From Frondihabitans sucicola (lineage in GTDB: Bacteria; Actinomycetota; Actinomycetes; Actinomycetales; Microbacteriaceae): a stretch of 64,000 nt of DNA. The number at the start of each line of letters is the position of its first letter. Positions within the stretch are counted from its first letter, which is position 1. Positions 9,020 to 17,917 of the stretch are shown here, one piece after another. The stretch is taken from the NCBI RefSeq assembly GCF_030296615.1, contig NZ_AP027732.1, positions 1 to 64,000 on the forward strand. Direction: 5' to 3'. The notes below the pieces were generated by a model that had not been told where the DNA came from, ran no database searches, and saw only the letters and a program-made list of their open reading frames with translations. The translations under genes and the position numbers were made by a program.

Positions 9020-11559
9020 CTCGCCTCACCCTCCCCGACATGTCGCTCGTCGTGCTCGTCGGCGTCTCCGGCTCGGGCAAGTCGACCTTCGCGGCCGAGC
9101 ACTTCGGGCCGTTCGAGACGCTGTCGAGCGATTTCTTCCGGGGTCTCGTGTCGAACGACGAGAACGATCAGGCGGCCACGGCCGCGGCCTTCGAATCGCT
9201 CCGCTTCGTGGCCGGCAAGCGGCTCGACGCCGGGCTGCTGACCGTCGTCGACGCCACGAACGTCCAGGCCGAGGCTCGACGCTCGTTCGTCGCGCTGGCT
9301 CGGGAGCACGACGTCCTGCCGGTCGCGGTGGTGCTCGACGTGCCCGAAAGCGTCTGCGTCGCTCGGAACGCCGCACGTCCCGACCGGAACTTCGGCGCGG
9401 CTGTCGTCAAGCGGCAGCACGACCAGCTGCGCCGGTCGCTCAAGTTCCTCGGCAAGGAGGGATTCCGGCGCGTGCACGTGCTGCGCGGGCTCGACGAGAT
9501 CGCCTCGGCCTCGTTCGTCCGCGAACCGCTCCTCAACGACAGACGCGAAGAGCGCGGGCCGTTCGACGCCATCGGCGACGTGCACGGCTGCCGCTCCGAG
9601 CTCGAAGCACTGCTCGAGAAGCTCGGGTACTCGCTGACCCGCGACGAGCTGGGGCGACCGATCGACGCCGCGCACCCCGAGGGCCGCCGCGCGATCTTCC
9701 TCGGCGACCTCGTCGACCGCGGGCCGGACACCCCGGGGGTGCTGCGCCTGGTGATGGGCATGGTCGGCGCCGGGCACGCCTTCGCGGTGCCCGGCAACCA
9801 CGAGTCGAAGCTCGTCCGCGCGCTGCAGGGCAAGAAGGTGCAGACCAGCCACGGTCTCGCCGAGACGCTCGCCCAACTCGCCGGCGAGACCGACGAGTTC
9901 CGCCGCGAGGTCGAGACGTTCGGCCACGACCTCGTGTCGCACCTCGTGCTCGACGACGGCAAGCTCGTCGTCGTGCACGCCGGGCTCATCGAGAAGTACC
10001 AGGGCCGGGCCTCCGGCCGCGTGCGGTCGTTCGCGCTCTACGGAGACACCACCGGCGAGACCGACGAGTACGGCCTGCCCGTGCGGCTGCCCTGGGCCGA
10101 CGAGTACCGCGGCACCGCGACCGTCCTCTACGGCCACACGCCCACGCTCGACGCCGAGTGGATCAACAACACGATGTGCCTCGACACCGGCTGTGTGTTC
10201 GGCGGCAAGCTGTCGGCGCTGCGCTACCCCGAGCGCGAGGTCGTCGACGTGCCGGCCGAACAGGTCTGGTACGAGCCGGTGGCGCCGCTCGGGCGCGGGT
10301 TCCGTGGTTCGTCGGGGTCCGAGCGGGACGACTCGCTGCTCCGGATCGACGACGTCCTCGGAAAGCAGATCGTCGAAACGCGGGTCTTCGGCAAGGTCGG
10401 GATTCGAGAGGACAACGCGGCCGGCGCGCTCGAGGTCATGAGCCGTTTCGCCACCGATCCTCGGCGGCTCGTCTACCTGCCGCCGACGATGAGTCCGCCG
10501 CACACCGCAGCCTCCGGCGCCCTGCTCGAGCATCCCGCGGAGGCGTTCGCGTCGTACCGCAAAGACGGCCTGCCCGGCGTCATCTGCGAAGAGAAGCACA
10601 TGGGGTCGCGTGCCGTCGTGCTGCTGACCCGGGATCCTGCGCCCTTCGGAGCCCCCGAGGGCTGGCGCGGAGCCGTCCACACGCGCACCGGCCGAGCCTT
10701 CTTCGACGAGGCGACGACCGACGCGTTCCTCGCGCGGCTCGACGCTGCCGCGTCGACCGCCGGCCTGTGGGACGAACTCGAGACGTCGTGGCTGCTGTTC
10801 GACGCCGAGCTGCTGCCGTGGTCGCTCAAGGCGGGCTCGATGATCCGCGACCAGTACGCCAGCGTCGGAGCCGCCGCCACGGCCGCCCTACCGGCGGCCG
10901 TGCGGGTGCTCGAGCGGGCCGCCGCTCGGGGCTCCGACGTCGGGGAGGTCCTCGATCGCACGCGCCGACGGTCCGCCGACGCCTTCGCCTACCGCGACGC
11001 CTACCGCCGCTACAGCGCACCTTCGTCCGGCCTCGACGGGGTGCAGCTCGCCCCGTTCCAACTGCTCGCCTCCGAGGGGAAGAGCCATCTGGGGCAGGAT
11101 CACGCCTGGCACCTGTCGATCGCGGACCGCCTGGTCGCCGCCGATCCCGCGTTCGTCCGGGCGACGAGGCGTCTCGAGGTCGATCTGGCCTCCACCGACT
11201 CGGAAGCCGCCGCGGTGACCTGGTGGGAGCAACTGACCGCCGCCGGCGGCGAAGGCATGGTCGTGAAGCCCCTCGCCGGACTGACGCGGGGTACGAAATC
11301 GCTGGCTCAGCCCGGGATCAAGGTGCGCGGCGCGGAGTACCTGCGGATCATCTACGGACCCGACTACCTCGAACCCGAGAACCTGGCGAGACTCCGCGAC
11401 CGCGACGTCGGACACAAACGCTCGATGGCACTGCGCGAGTACGCGCTCGGCGTCGAAGCCGTCGAGCGGTTCGTCGCCGGCGAGCCCCTGTGGCGCGTGC
11501 ACCAGGCCGTGTTCGGAGTACTGGCACTGGAGTCGGAGCCGGTGGATCCGAGGCTGTGA
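9016..11559 (+). CDS. pnkp: Bacterial Pnkp: polynucleotide kinase-phosphatase-ligase
   Basis: An 847-residue three-domain RNA-repair enzyme. The kinase domain has the P-loop GVSGSGKST (residues 16-24). The central calcineurin-like phosphatase shows GDVHG (187-191), GDLVDRG (230-236) and GNHE (about 260-263), which bind its metals. The carboxy-terminal adenylyltransferase (ligase) domain has EEKHMGSR with the likely AMP-accepting lysine near residue 527, and MVVKPLAG as a later nucleotidyltransferase motif. Together these would heal the 5'-OH and 2',3'-cyclic phosphate ends left by ribotoxins and seal them with Hen1. In the studied bacterial system Pnkp needs Hen1 for sealing, and the ATGA overlap with hen1 fits a complex. 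The length is typical and no key residue appears missing. Confidence 0.95.
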   Translation: MTRLTLPDMSLVVLVGVSGSGKSTFAAEHFGPFETLSSDFFRGLVSNDENDQAATAAAFESLRFVAGKRLDAGLLTVVDATNVQAEARRSFVALAREHDVLPVAVVLDVPESVCVARNAARPDRNFGAAVVKRQHDQLRRSLKFLGKEGFRRVHVLRGLDEIASASFVREPLLNDRREERGPFDAIGDVHGCRSELEALLEKLGYSLTRDELGRPIDAAHPEGRRAIFLGDLVDRGPDTPGVLRLVMGMVGAGHAFAVPGNHESKLVRALQGKKVQTSHGLAETLAQLAGETDEFRREVETFGHDLVSHLVLDDGKLVVVHAGLIEKYQGRASGRVRSFALYGDTTGETDEYGLPVRLPWADEYRGTATVLYGHTPTLDAEWINNTMCLDTGCVFGGKLSALRYPEREVVDVPAEQVWYEPVAPLGRGFRGSSGSERDDSLLRIDDVLGKQIVETRVFGKVGIREDNAAGALEVMSRFATDPRRLVYLPPTMSPPHTAASGALLEHPAEAFASYRKDGLPGVICEEKHMGSRAVVLLTRDPAPFGAPEGWRGAVHTRTGRAFFDEATTDAFLARLDAAASTAGLWDELETSWLLFDAELLPWSLKAGSMIRDQYASVGAAATAALPAAVRVLERAAARGSDVGEVLDRTRRRSADAFAYRDAYRRYSAPSSGLDGVQLAPFQLLASEGKSHLGQDHAWHLSIADRLVAADPAFVRATRRLEVDLASTDSEAAAVTWWEQLTAAGGEGMVVKPLAGLTRGTKSLAQPGIKVRGAEYLRIIYGPDYLEPENLARLRDRDVGHKRSMALREYALGVEAVERFVAGEPLWRVHQAVFGVLALESEPVDPRL

Positions 11560-11803
11560 CATACCCGCTCCGCAGCCCACTCGGCGCAGAGAGCGCCTCC
11601 TGAGCCGCGAATCGGGGCGCCGTGCGCATCGCGGAGGCGTGCCGTTCGCCCGGCCCGAGCGCGGGCTCGGCGCGGAGAGCGGCGGCGACGTACCGCGCTT
11701 CGCGGCTCACTCGGCGCGGAGAGCGGCGGTGACATACCCGCTCCGCGGCCCACTCGGCGCGGAGAGCGCCCCCTGAGCCGCGAATCGGGGCGCCGTGCGC
11801 ATC
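11556..11803. repeat. Direct repeat of about 75 bp plus related short repeats in convergent gap
   Basis: A segment of about 75 bp starting GTGACATACCCGCTCCGC at 11556 recurs at about 11727-11803 with few differences. Between the copies, shorter blocks such as CTCGGCGCGGAGAGCG recur several times. The array fills most of the 358-base gap between the converging Pnkp and TetR genes; its first bases overlap the Pnkp stop codon. Bases 11804-11917 show no gene or clear hairpin. Confidence 0.75.
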
Positions 11804-11917
11804 TCGGAACGGTGCGCGAGACCGCCGCTCCGCCCGGCGCTAGCACGGGGCGGGCGGCCCAACCGCGACCTCGACGCCGCGACCGAGCCGCGCGCCAGGG
11901 CGCGCGCCAGCCGGACG

Positions 11918-12483
11918 TCAGGCGGCGAGGAGCGCCCGGAGTGCGGCCAGCGTCTCACGCAGGAGCCCGGCCAGCGCGACGTCGTCGGGGCCGGCCAGCC
12001 AGCGCTCGAGGGAGACGCTGAAGACGGTGGTGGTGACCTCCGCGGTCAGAGCGGCGGTGAGGAGTCGACACCGCGCGCCTCGAATCCCTCGCGGATGGCA
12101 GTCGACAGGGTCGACATCTTGCGGAGCTCTCGTTCCCGGAGACCCTCGTCGGACTCGATGACCGTCCTGCGCAGCCGCACTGCGGCCGGCCCGATGGAGA
12201 ACTGGGCAGAGGCGACGCCGTCGAGGGCGGCCGCGATGACGTCGAGCGGGTTCTCGAAGTCGGGCGCCTCGGCGATCATTCGCGCCGCAAGCTGCGGCAC
12301 GTCGGCCTCGCCGCCGAACAGCACCTCGCGCTTGTCGGCGAAGTGCCGGAAGAACGTGCGCGTGGTCAGCCCGGCGCGGGCGGTGATCTGCGGGACCGTC
12401 GTCGCGGCGAAGCCCTGCTCGACGAAGAGCTCGAGGGCCGCGCGACGCAGCCGCTCGTGAGCCCCGGGTTCCCATCGCGCCAT
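11918..12483 (-). CDS. TetR-family transcriptional regulator, one frame break
   Basis: A repressor of the TetR family, about 188 residues. The amino-terminal helix-turn-helix is clear: the segment FAATTVPQITARAGLTTRTFFRHF (split here only by reading) lies at residues about 25-48. The variable carboxy-terminal ligand domain follows. The frame breaks near 12061, where restoring one C of a CC run (minus strand) joins GFEARGVD to LLTAALTAEVTTTVFSVSLE and gives the expected family length. It is divergent from the saccharopine dehydrogenase-like gene, with two operator-like 15-mers between them. The most likely target is therefore that gene and itself. Confidence 0.88.
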
Positions 12484-12498
12484 GGTTCGAGTCTAGAT

Positions 12499-12547
12499 GA
12501 TGACATTGCGTGCCATCAGGACTACTGTGATGACACGCAATGTCATC
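12499..12547. promoter_or_regulatory. Double operator between TetR and its divergent target
   Basis: A 14-bp sequence GATGACATTGCGTG (12499-12512) is repeated exactly as its reverse complement at 12534-12547. Each half also holds its own operator-like 15-mer: TGACATTGCGTGCCA (12501-12515, one mismatch to symmetry) and TGACACGCAATGTCA (12531-12545, perfect 5-5-5). Their spacing of 30 bp, about three helical turns, suits two repressor dimers on one face. The site lies between divergent starts at 12483 and 12569. Confidence 0.75.
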
Positions 12548-12568
12548 AAGCTGAAGAAGTGAGAACGC

Positions 12569-13633
12569 ATGACCAACGACATCTGGATTCTCGGAGCAAC
12601 CGGTCGCACCGGTCGCGACGTCGCCGCCCGCCTCGACCGGGAAGGCGTCGACCTGGTTCTCGCGGGGCGGTCCCGCTCGACCCTCGACGCCCTCGCGGGA
12701 GAGCTCGGCGGTCGGCCGCGCGTCAGCGTCGGTTCCCTCGACGAGAACCTCAGGCGCCTGGCGCAGGATCCCCCGCGGGTCGTGGTCAACACCGTCGGCC
12801 CCTTCGCGACCACGAGCCGACAGGTCTCCGAGGCGCTCCCCGACGGCACGCACTACGTCGACATCTCGAACGAGTTCTCGGGGTTCGAAGACGTCTTCGG
12901 CCTCGACGAGCGAGCCAAGCGGAAGGGGCAGACCCTCGTGAAGGGCGCGGGCTACGGAGTGATGGGGACGGAGGCCGCGATCCTGCGCCTCTGCGAAGGC
13001 CGCCCCCGGCCGGCGCGCGTGCGAGTCGATTCGCTGCCGACGCTCGCACTGGCGGCCGGGCCGCTGGGGGCAGCACTCGCCGGAAGCGTCGTCGAGGTGA
13101 TTCGCTTCGGCGGACGAGAGGTGCGAGGCGGGTCGCTGGTCCGTTCCGCCACGGCGTCGCACCCGAGAACGATCGTCACTCCCGAGGGCGACTCGCTCTT
13201 CACGGGCGGCGGCGCCAGCGGCGACCTGTTCGCCGCCTGGCGCGCCAGCGGGGCAGAGGCCGTCGTGGCAGCGTCGATGGCCGCGCCCTCCAACCCCGTC
13301 GTGCGCCGCGTGATCCTGCCGATTCTCGGGGTGCTGATCCGCATCCCCGGCGCACCGGCTTTCCTGTCGGGCAGGATCGCGAAGATCAAGCTCAAAGAGG
13401 GATCGATGGCACGGACCGCGACCTGGGGTCACGCCGAAGCCGAGTGGCCAGATGGCACCACGAGCGAGGCCTGGCTCCGGACCGGTGACGCCGGGGTCTT
13501 CACGGCCGACGTCTTCGCGGAGGTCGCCCTCCGGCTTCTGCGGGGCGAGGGCAAGCCGGGCGCCTTCACGCCGGGCGCGCTGTTCGGTGCGGACCTCGCC
13601 GAGGCCGCCGGCGCCACCATCACCCTCGTCTGA
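12569..13633 (+). CDS. Saccharopine dehydrogenase-like NAD(P)-binding oxidoreductase
   Basis: A 354-residue protein with an amino-terminal Rossmann fold beginning WILGATGRTGRDVAARL. This matches the family of saccharopine dehydrogenase-like proteins and trans-acting enoyl reductases rather than true saccharopine dehydrogenase. VVNTVGPF near residue 73 and the YVDISNE segment near 96 are typical of that family, where a G-P-F loop follows the second nucleotide-binding strand. The substrate is unknown. It is very likely repressed by the divergent TetR protein through the paired operators in the 85-base intergenic region. It converges on the esterase gene with a 28-base gap. Confidence 0.82.
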   Translation: MTNDIWILGATGRTGRDVAARLDREGVDLVLAGRSRSTLDALAGELGGRPRVSVGSLDENLRRLAQDPPRVVVNTVGPFATTSRQVSEALPDGTHYVDISNEFSGFEDVFGLDERAKRKGQTLVKGAGYGVMGTEAAILRLCEGRPRPARVRVDSLPTLALAAGPLGAALAGSVVEVIRFGGREVRGGSLVRSATASHPRTIVTPEGDSLFTGGGASGDLFAAWRASGAEAVVAASMAAPSNPVVRRVILPILGVLIRIPGAPAFLSGRIAKIKLKEGSMARTATWGHAEAEWPDGTTSEAWLRTGDAGVFTADVFAEVALRLLRGEGKPGAFTPGALFGADLAEAAGATITLV

Positions 13634-13661
13634 CCTCGCCGTCGGGGCGCGGCCGTCCCGG

Positions 13662-15036
13662 TCAGTCGCGGAAGAACTCGACCTCCGAGGCCGGCAAGCT
13701 CGTCGCGCCGACCCGGCCGGTCCGGGCGAAGTCGGCCCACGCCTTCCGCAGGGCTCGACCGCGCTGCTCGACCGCGGGCCAATCCGACGGCCCCACGAGC
13801 GCCGTCTTCGTCCAGGCCGCCTCGGTGCCGAACAGCAGGGGAGGTCGCCCACGTGCCCCGCGCCGATCCTGCTGCCCGCGGGTGACCACCGGATCTCGTA
13901 CCGGGTCGCGCGCCCCCGGCTGCCCGGTGCCGCGCGGCGAAGCGCTTGGCGTCGGTGGTGTAGATCCTGTCGGTCGTCGGGCGAAGGATGAGCCACCGGA
14001 GCGCCCGCCCGACGATCGGGAGCTCGGTCGCGATGCGCAGCGGCGGCAGGACGGCGAGGTACATGCCCGTCTCCTCCCGCATGGTTCCGATGAGCACGTC
14101 GATCTCGGGCGCGACCTGCTGCCAGGCAGTCGCGGCCTCGTCCTCCGGCGGCAACGGCGCGTGCCCGTACTGCACGCCGAACGGCATCCCGCCCTTGAGC
14201 CCGAACCGCAGCGCCGCCTTCTCGGCCACCGGCTGCAACGCCAGCAGTTCGTCGACCGTCGCATCGCTTCGAGGCACTCCGGTCGCCGCGAGCATGGCGT
14301 CGACCATGGGGCCTCGACCTCTCATCAGCCCGAGCGGGTCGCTCTGCACGATGACCCTGCGGAACAGCCCGCGAGCGCCGTCACTGATCATCAGGTGCGA
14401 GATAGCGTCTCCGCCGGCCGACTGCCCGAAGAGCGTCACGAGGGCAGGATCCCCTCCGAAGGCTGCGATCGATCGCTGCACCCACTCGAGCGCTGCCACG
14501 ATGTCGAGCAGCCCCAGGTTGGCGGGCACCGTCTTCCCGTCGCCGTAGAACCCGAGTACACCGAGACGGTGCGTGACGCTCACGACGATGACCCGCTGCT
14601 CTCGCACGAGCGACCCGGAGTCGTAGAGCGGCACGTCGCCGGCACCCGTGACGTACGACCCGCCGTGGATCCACACCATGACGGGCACCGTCTCGTCCGC
14701 ACCGAGATCGGACGGGACCGTGATCGTGAGCGTCTGGCAGTCCTCCGACCCGAGGAGCCCGTCGGCCGCGCCCGGCAGCAGCTCGTCGAGCACCGCGGAC
14801 GGCAGCTGCGGGCACGCCGGCGCCCGGACGAGAGCCTCGAAGGGCGCAGGATCCCCGGGAGCACCTGCGGGCCCGGCCAACGACTCCGGCGCTTCGAATC
14901 GACCGGCCCGCGCATACGGCACCCCGACCATCCGGACCACGTCGCCGTCGACTCGTCCCACGACGACGCCGCCCGGTGTGGCGAACTCCCGTGTCTCGAC
15001 CTCGTCCAGTGCGGTGTTCCGTCCCGTTGCCGTCAT
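13662..15036 (-). CDS. Type-B carboxylesterase, two frame breaks
   Basis: An alpha/beta hydrolase of the type-B carboxylesterase family, about 458 residues after repair. Visible features are SEDCQTLTI (near residue 95), VMVWIHGGSYVTGAG with the oxyanion-hole H-G-G, and FGQSAGG with the catalytic Ser near residue 206. The frame breaks at about 13913-13917 and 13838-13841; each is a one-base loss from a C or G run. Restoring both joins RHRAAGGAR to RYEIRWSP and then to LLFGTEAAWTK, the usual end of the family. There is no signal peptide, so it is probably cytoplasmic. The natural ester is unknown. Confidence 0.88.
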
Positions 15037-15193
15037 TGCGCCCTCGTCTCTCGGATCGTCCTCCCGCAATCCTGCCCCTCCTCGCCTCCGGCTCAGCCGA
15101 CGTCGTCTCGCCGGTGCCGATACGCGACACACAGCGCCGGGGATCGGAGATCTTCGACAGGGGTCTTGCGCCGCCGGAAACGGAGCGCTAACG

Positions 15194-15211
15194 TACAACC
15201 AAATGGTTGTA
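15194..15211. promoter_or_regulatory. Palindrome over the ArsR start codon
   Basis: TACAACCA and TGGTTGTA face each other with two bases between. The right arm contains part of the ATG start (15203-15205) of the ArsR gene. This is a good candidate for the regulator's own operator, where binding would block transcription or translation start. Confidence 0.6.
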
Positions 15212-15582
15212 GAAACACTGACGAACGACGAGATCGATCGGATCTTCCACGCGCTGGCCGATGCCACGCGGCGCGACATCGTGCAGCGCGTGATCCACGA
15301 AGAGCAATCGGTCTCGACGCTCGCCCGCGCCTACGACGTGAGCTTCGCCGCGGTGCAGAAGCACGTCGCCGTGCTCGAGCGCGCGCACCTCATCACGAAG
15401 CAGCGACACGGGCGGGAGCAGATCGTGCACAGCGACATGGGCACCCTCGGCCGAGCCGAACGTCTGCTGCGGCAGTACCAAGATCTCTGGGCGGGCAGGG
15501 CCAGCAGGATGGACGCCCTCCTCGCCGAAGACGACGAGACCACCACTCAGAACGACCCCCATCGAAAGGACCGACACCATGA
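15203..15582 (+). CDS. ArsR-family winged-helix repressor, one frame break
   Basis: A small winged-helix regulator of the ArsR type that partners SRPBCC proteins. The segment FHALADATRRDIVQRV and the recognition helix region VSFAAVQKHVAVLERAHLI are characteristic, and no CxC metal site is present. The reading frame runs past the expected end; adding one C to the CCCCC run at 15556-15560 gives a stop at 15580-15582 that overlaps the ATG of the next gene (ATGA). That overlap is the reason for the chosen end. It is co-transcribed with the SRPBCC gene, and autoregulation is likely through the palindrome over its start codon. Confidence 0.85.
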
Positions 15583-16072
15583 CCACCATCGATTCGACGA
15601 TCGACACCGACGAACTCACCCTGACCTTCGTGGCCGAGTTCGACGCGAGCCCCACCCGCGTCTGGGAGCTCTGGGTCGACCCGCGGCAGCTCGAGCGCTG
15701 GTGGGGACCGCCGACCTGGCCGGCCACCTTCGTCGACCACGACCCCGTGCCCGGCGGGCGCTCGAACTACTACATGACCGGGCCGGAGGGCGAACGATCC
15801 GGTGGCTGGTGGCAGTTCACCTCGGTCACACCGAAAGACGGGCTCACGTTCGACGACGGCTTCTCGGCCCCGACGGCGTCCCGAACGAGTCGATGCCGAC
15901 GACGCACAGCTCGGTCGCGCTCGAGCCTCTGAACGGAGACCCGACCAAGACCCGGATGACCACCGTCACCCGGTTCGAGAGCCTCGATCAGCTCGAGAAA
16001 CTGCTCGAGATGGGCATGCGCGAGGGCATGGCTCTCGCGATGGGGCAGATCGAGGCGATCCTGCTCGACTGA
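15579..16072 (+). CDS. SRPBCC/AHSA1-domain protein, one frame break
   Basis: A START-like (SRPBCC, AHSA1 subfamily) protein of about 165 residues that forms a hydrophobic ligand cavity. FDASPTRVWELWVDPRQLERWWGP at the start is the family hallmark (first helix and the W-W-G-P turn), and the long last helix QLEKLLEMGMREGMALAMGQ closes the cavity. The frame breaks at the CCCC run 15868-15871; one extra C joins GFSAPDG to VPNESMPTTHSS. Paired ArsR/SRPBCC operons are common in Actinobacteria, but the ligand is generally unknown. RBS-like GAAAGGA precedes the ATG. Confidence 0.88.
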
Positions 16073-16152
16073 GAGAGTCGTGCGCGCCGCGCGCCGAGCT
16101 CGCGACTCGTGGGAACCTGGTGGGCCCCGTTCCTCTACGAAGGACCACCGAC

Positions 16153-17155
16153 ATGCAGCGCTTCGCCCTCCTCGGCGCCGGTTTCATCGGCACCGTCCAC
16201 GCTGAGAACCTCGCAGCCGATCCTCGCGTCGACCTCGCCCTGATCTACGACGTCGACACGACCCGGGCCGCGGCTCTGGCCGGCCGCTTCGGGGCCGGGG
16301 TGGCGCGTTCCTCGACGAGGTCTTCGATCCTGAGCTCATCGACGCCGTGTTCATCGCGTCGTCGACCGACACCCACGCCGAGCACGTCCGGCGTGCCGCC
16401 GAAGAAGGCATCGCCGCCCTCTGCGAGAAGCCGATCGACCTCGACCTGTCCCGCGCGGCCGAGACCGTCGCCTACGCCGAGGAGCGCGGCGCGCGCGTGA
16501 TGGTCGACTTCAATCGCCGGTACGACCGTGACTACGCCGAACTGCGCAGGATCGTCGCGGCGGGCGAGATCGGCGACGTCGAGCTCGTACAGATGTCGAC
16601 CCGCGGTCCGTCCCTCCCCCGCTCGAGTACATCGCCGTCTCGGGCGGCCAGATGCGCGACCAGACGGTGCACTTCTTCGATCTGGCGCGGTGGATCGCCG
16701 ACCTCGAGCCGGTGTCGGTGTTCGCCGCGGGTTCGGCCCTGTCGGACCCGCGGCTGCGCGAGCACGACGACGTCGACACGTCGGTCGTCACGCTGACGCT
16801 GTCGTCGGGCGCGCTGGTGCAGATCGACAGCATCCGCCGCACCGGGTACGGCTACGACGAGCGCATCGAGGTCGTCGGATCGACCGGCATGGCCGAGGCC
16901 CGACGCCGGCGCGACGGCCACGTCTCGCGCTACTCGCACGGCCGCGTCGTCGAGGACGGCCTCCATCCGGGCTGGTTCGAGCGGATCCGTCCGACCTACG
17001 CTTCCGCCCTGGGAGCCTTCGTCGAGTCGCTCGAGAAGGGTGGAGCCCTGCAGTCGGGCCTTCCGAGCCTGCGCGACGGCCTCACGGCGCAGGTCATCGC
17101 CGAAGCCGCGACCACGTCGCTCCACACCGGCGTCTCCGAGCCGATCACCTCGTGA
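16153..17155 (+). CDS. Gfo/Idh/MocA-family oxidoreductase (inositol dehydrogenase-like), two frame breaks
   Basis: An NAD(P)-dependent sugar or cyclitol dehydrogenase. The amino terminus FALLGAGFIGTVHAENLA is the Rossmann dinucleotide motif, and CEKPIDLDL near base 16425 carries the E-K-P motif with the catalytic-region lysine. The later HFFDLARW matches the D-x-x-x-H/D-region of inositol 2-dehydrogenases. Frame breaks lie near 16301-16309 and at the CCCCC run 16616-16620; both behave as single-base losses. Restoring them gives about 334 residues, normal for the family. The gene stands alone between the SRPBCC and two-component genes; its substrate cannot be named. Confidence 0.85.
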
Positions 17156-17239
17156 TTCGCCGGCGCCTCGGCGTCTCACCCCTCGGTCCGGTGGAGCGAC
17201 TTCAGCCCTGATTCAGCACTTTTCGGGCAGGCTGACCCC

Positions 17240-17917
17240 ATGCGGGTTCTGGTGGTCGACGACGAGAAGCGCCTGGCCGAGGGCGTCCGGCGCGGGCTCG
17301 AAGCCGAGGGATTCGCCGTCGACGTCGCGAACGACGGCGTCGACGGCCTGTGGAGGGCTCGCGAGAACGACTACGACGTGATCCTGCTCGACCTCATGAT
17401 GCCGGGGATGAGCGGGTGGGCGGTCTGCCAGACGCTCCGCAGCGAGAAGAACTGGACCCCGGTGCTGATGCTCACCGCCAAAGACGGCGAATGGGACCAG
17501 GTCGAGGCGCTCGAGACGGGTGCCGACGATTACGTGACGAAGCCGTTCTCGTTCCCCGTCCTCGTCGCGCGGATCCGGGCGCTCGTCCGCCGCGGGTCAC
17601 CCGAGCGCCCCGTCTCGCTCCTGGTCGGCGATCTGCGCGTCGATCCCGGCAGCAGGCGGGCCTGGCGCGGCGAGACCGAGATCAGCCTCACCAGCCGCGA
17701 GTTCTCGGTGCTCGAGTTCCTCGCTCGAAACGCCGGCCAGGTCGTCTCCAAGCGCGACGTGATCGCCAACGTCTGGAACGACGATTTCGACGGCGACGCG
17801 AACATCGTCGAGGTCTACCTCGTCCGCCTCCGTCAGAAAGTCGATCGAGCGTTCGGCGTCGTCACCATCGAGACGGTGCGCGGGGCCGGGTACCGCCTGA
17901 GAGCCGGCGATGCGTGA
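17240..17917 (+). CDS. OmpR/PhoB-family response regulator
   Basis: A 225-residue DNA-binding response regulator. The receiver domain (residues 1 to about 115) shows the acidic pair in VVDDE, the phospho-acceptor Asp near residue 51 in LLDLMMPG, the T of MLTAKD and the K of VTKPFSF. The carboxy-terminal winged-helix domain contains LTSREFSVLEFLARNAGQVVS and ends with VRGAGYRL, as in OmpR/PhoB proteins. The stop overlaps the ATG of the histidine kinase gene by eight bases, showing a co-translated two-component pair. The signal may be judged from the acidic kinase sensor domain and the lipoprotein gene that follows. Confidence 0.96.
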   Translation: MRVLVVDDEKRLAEGVRRGLEAEGFAVDVANDGVDGLWRARENDYDVILLDLMMPGMSGWAVCQTLRSEKNWTPVLMLTAKDGEWDQVEALETGADDYVTKPFSFPVLVARIRALVRRGSPERPVSLLVGDLRVDPGSRRAWRGETEISLTSREFSVLEFLARNAGQVVSKRDVIANVWNDDFDGDANIVEVYLVRLRQKVDRAFGVVTIETVRGAGYRLRAGDA

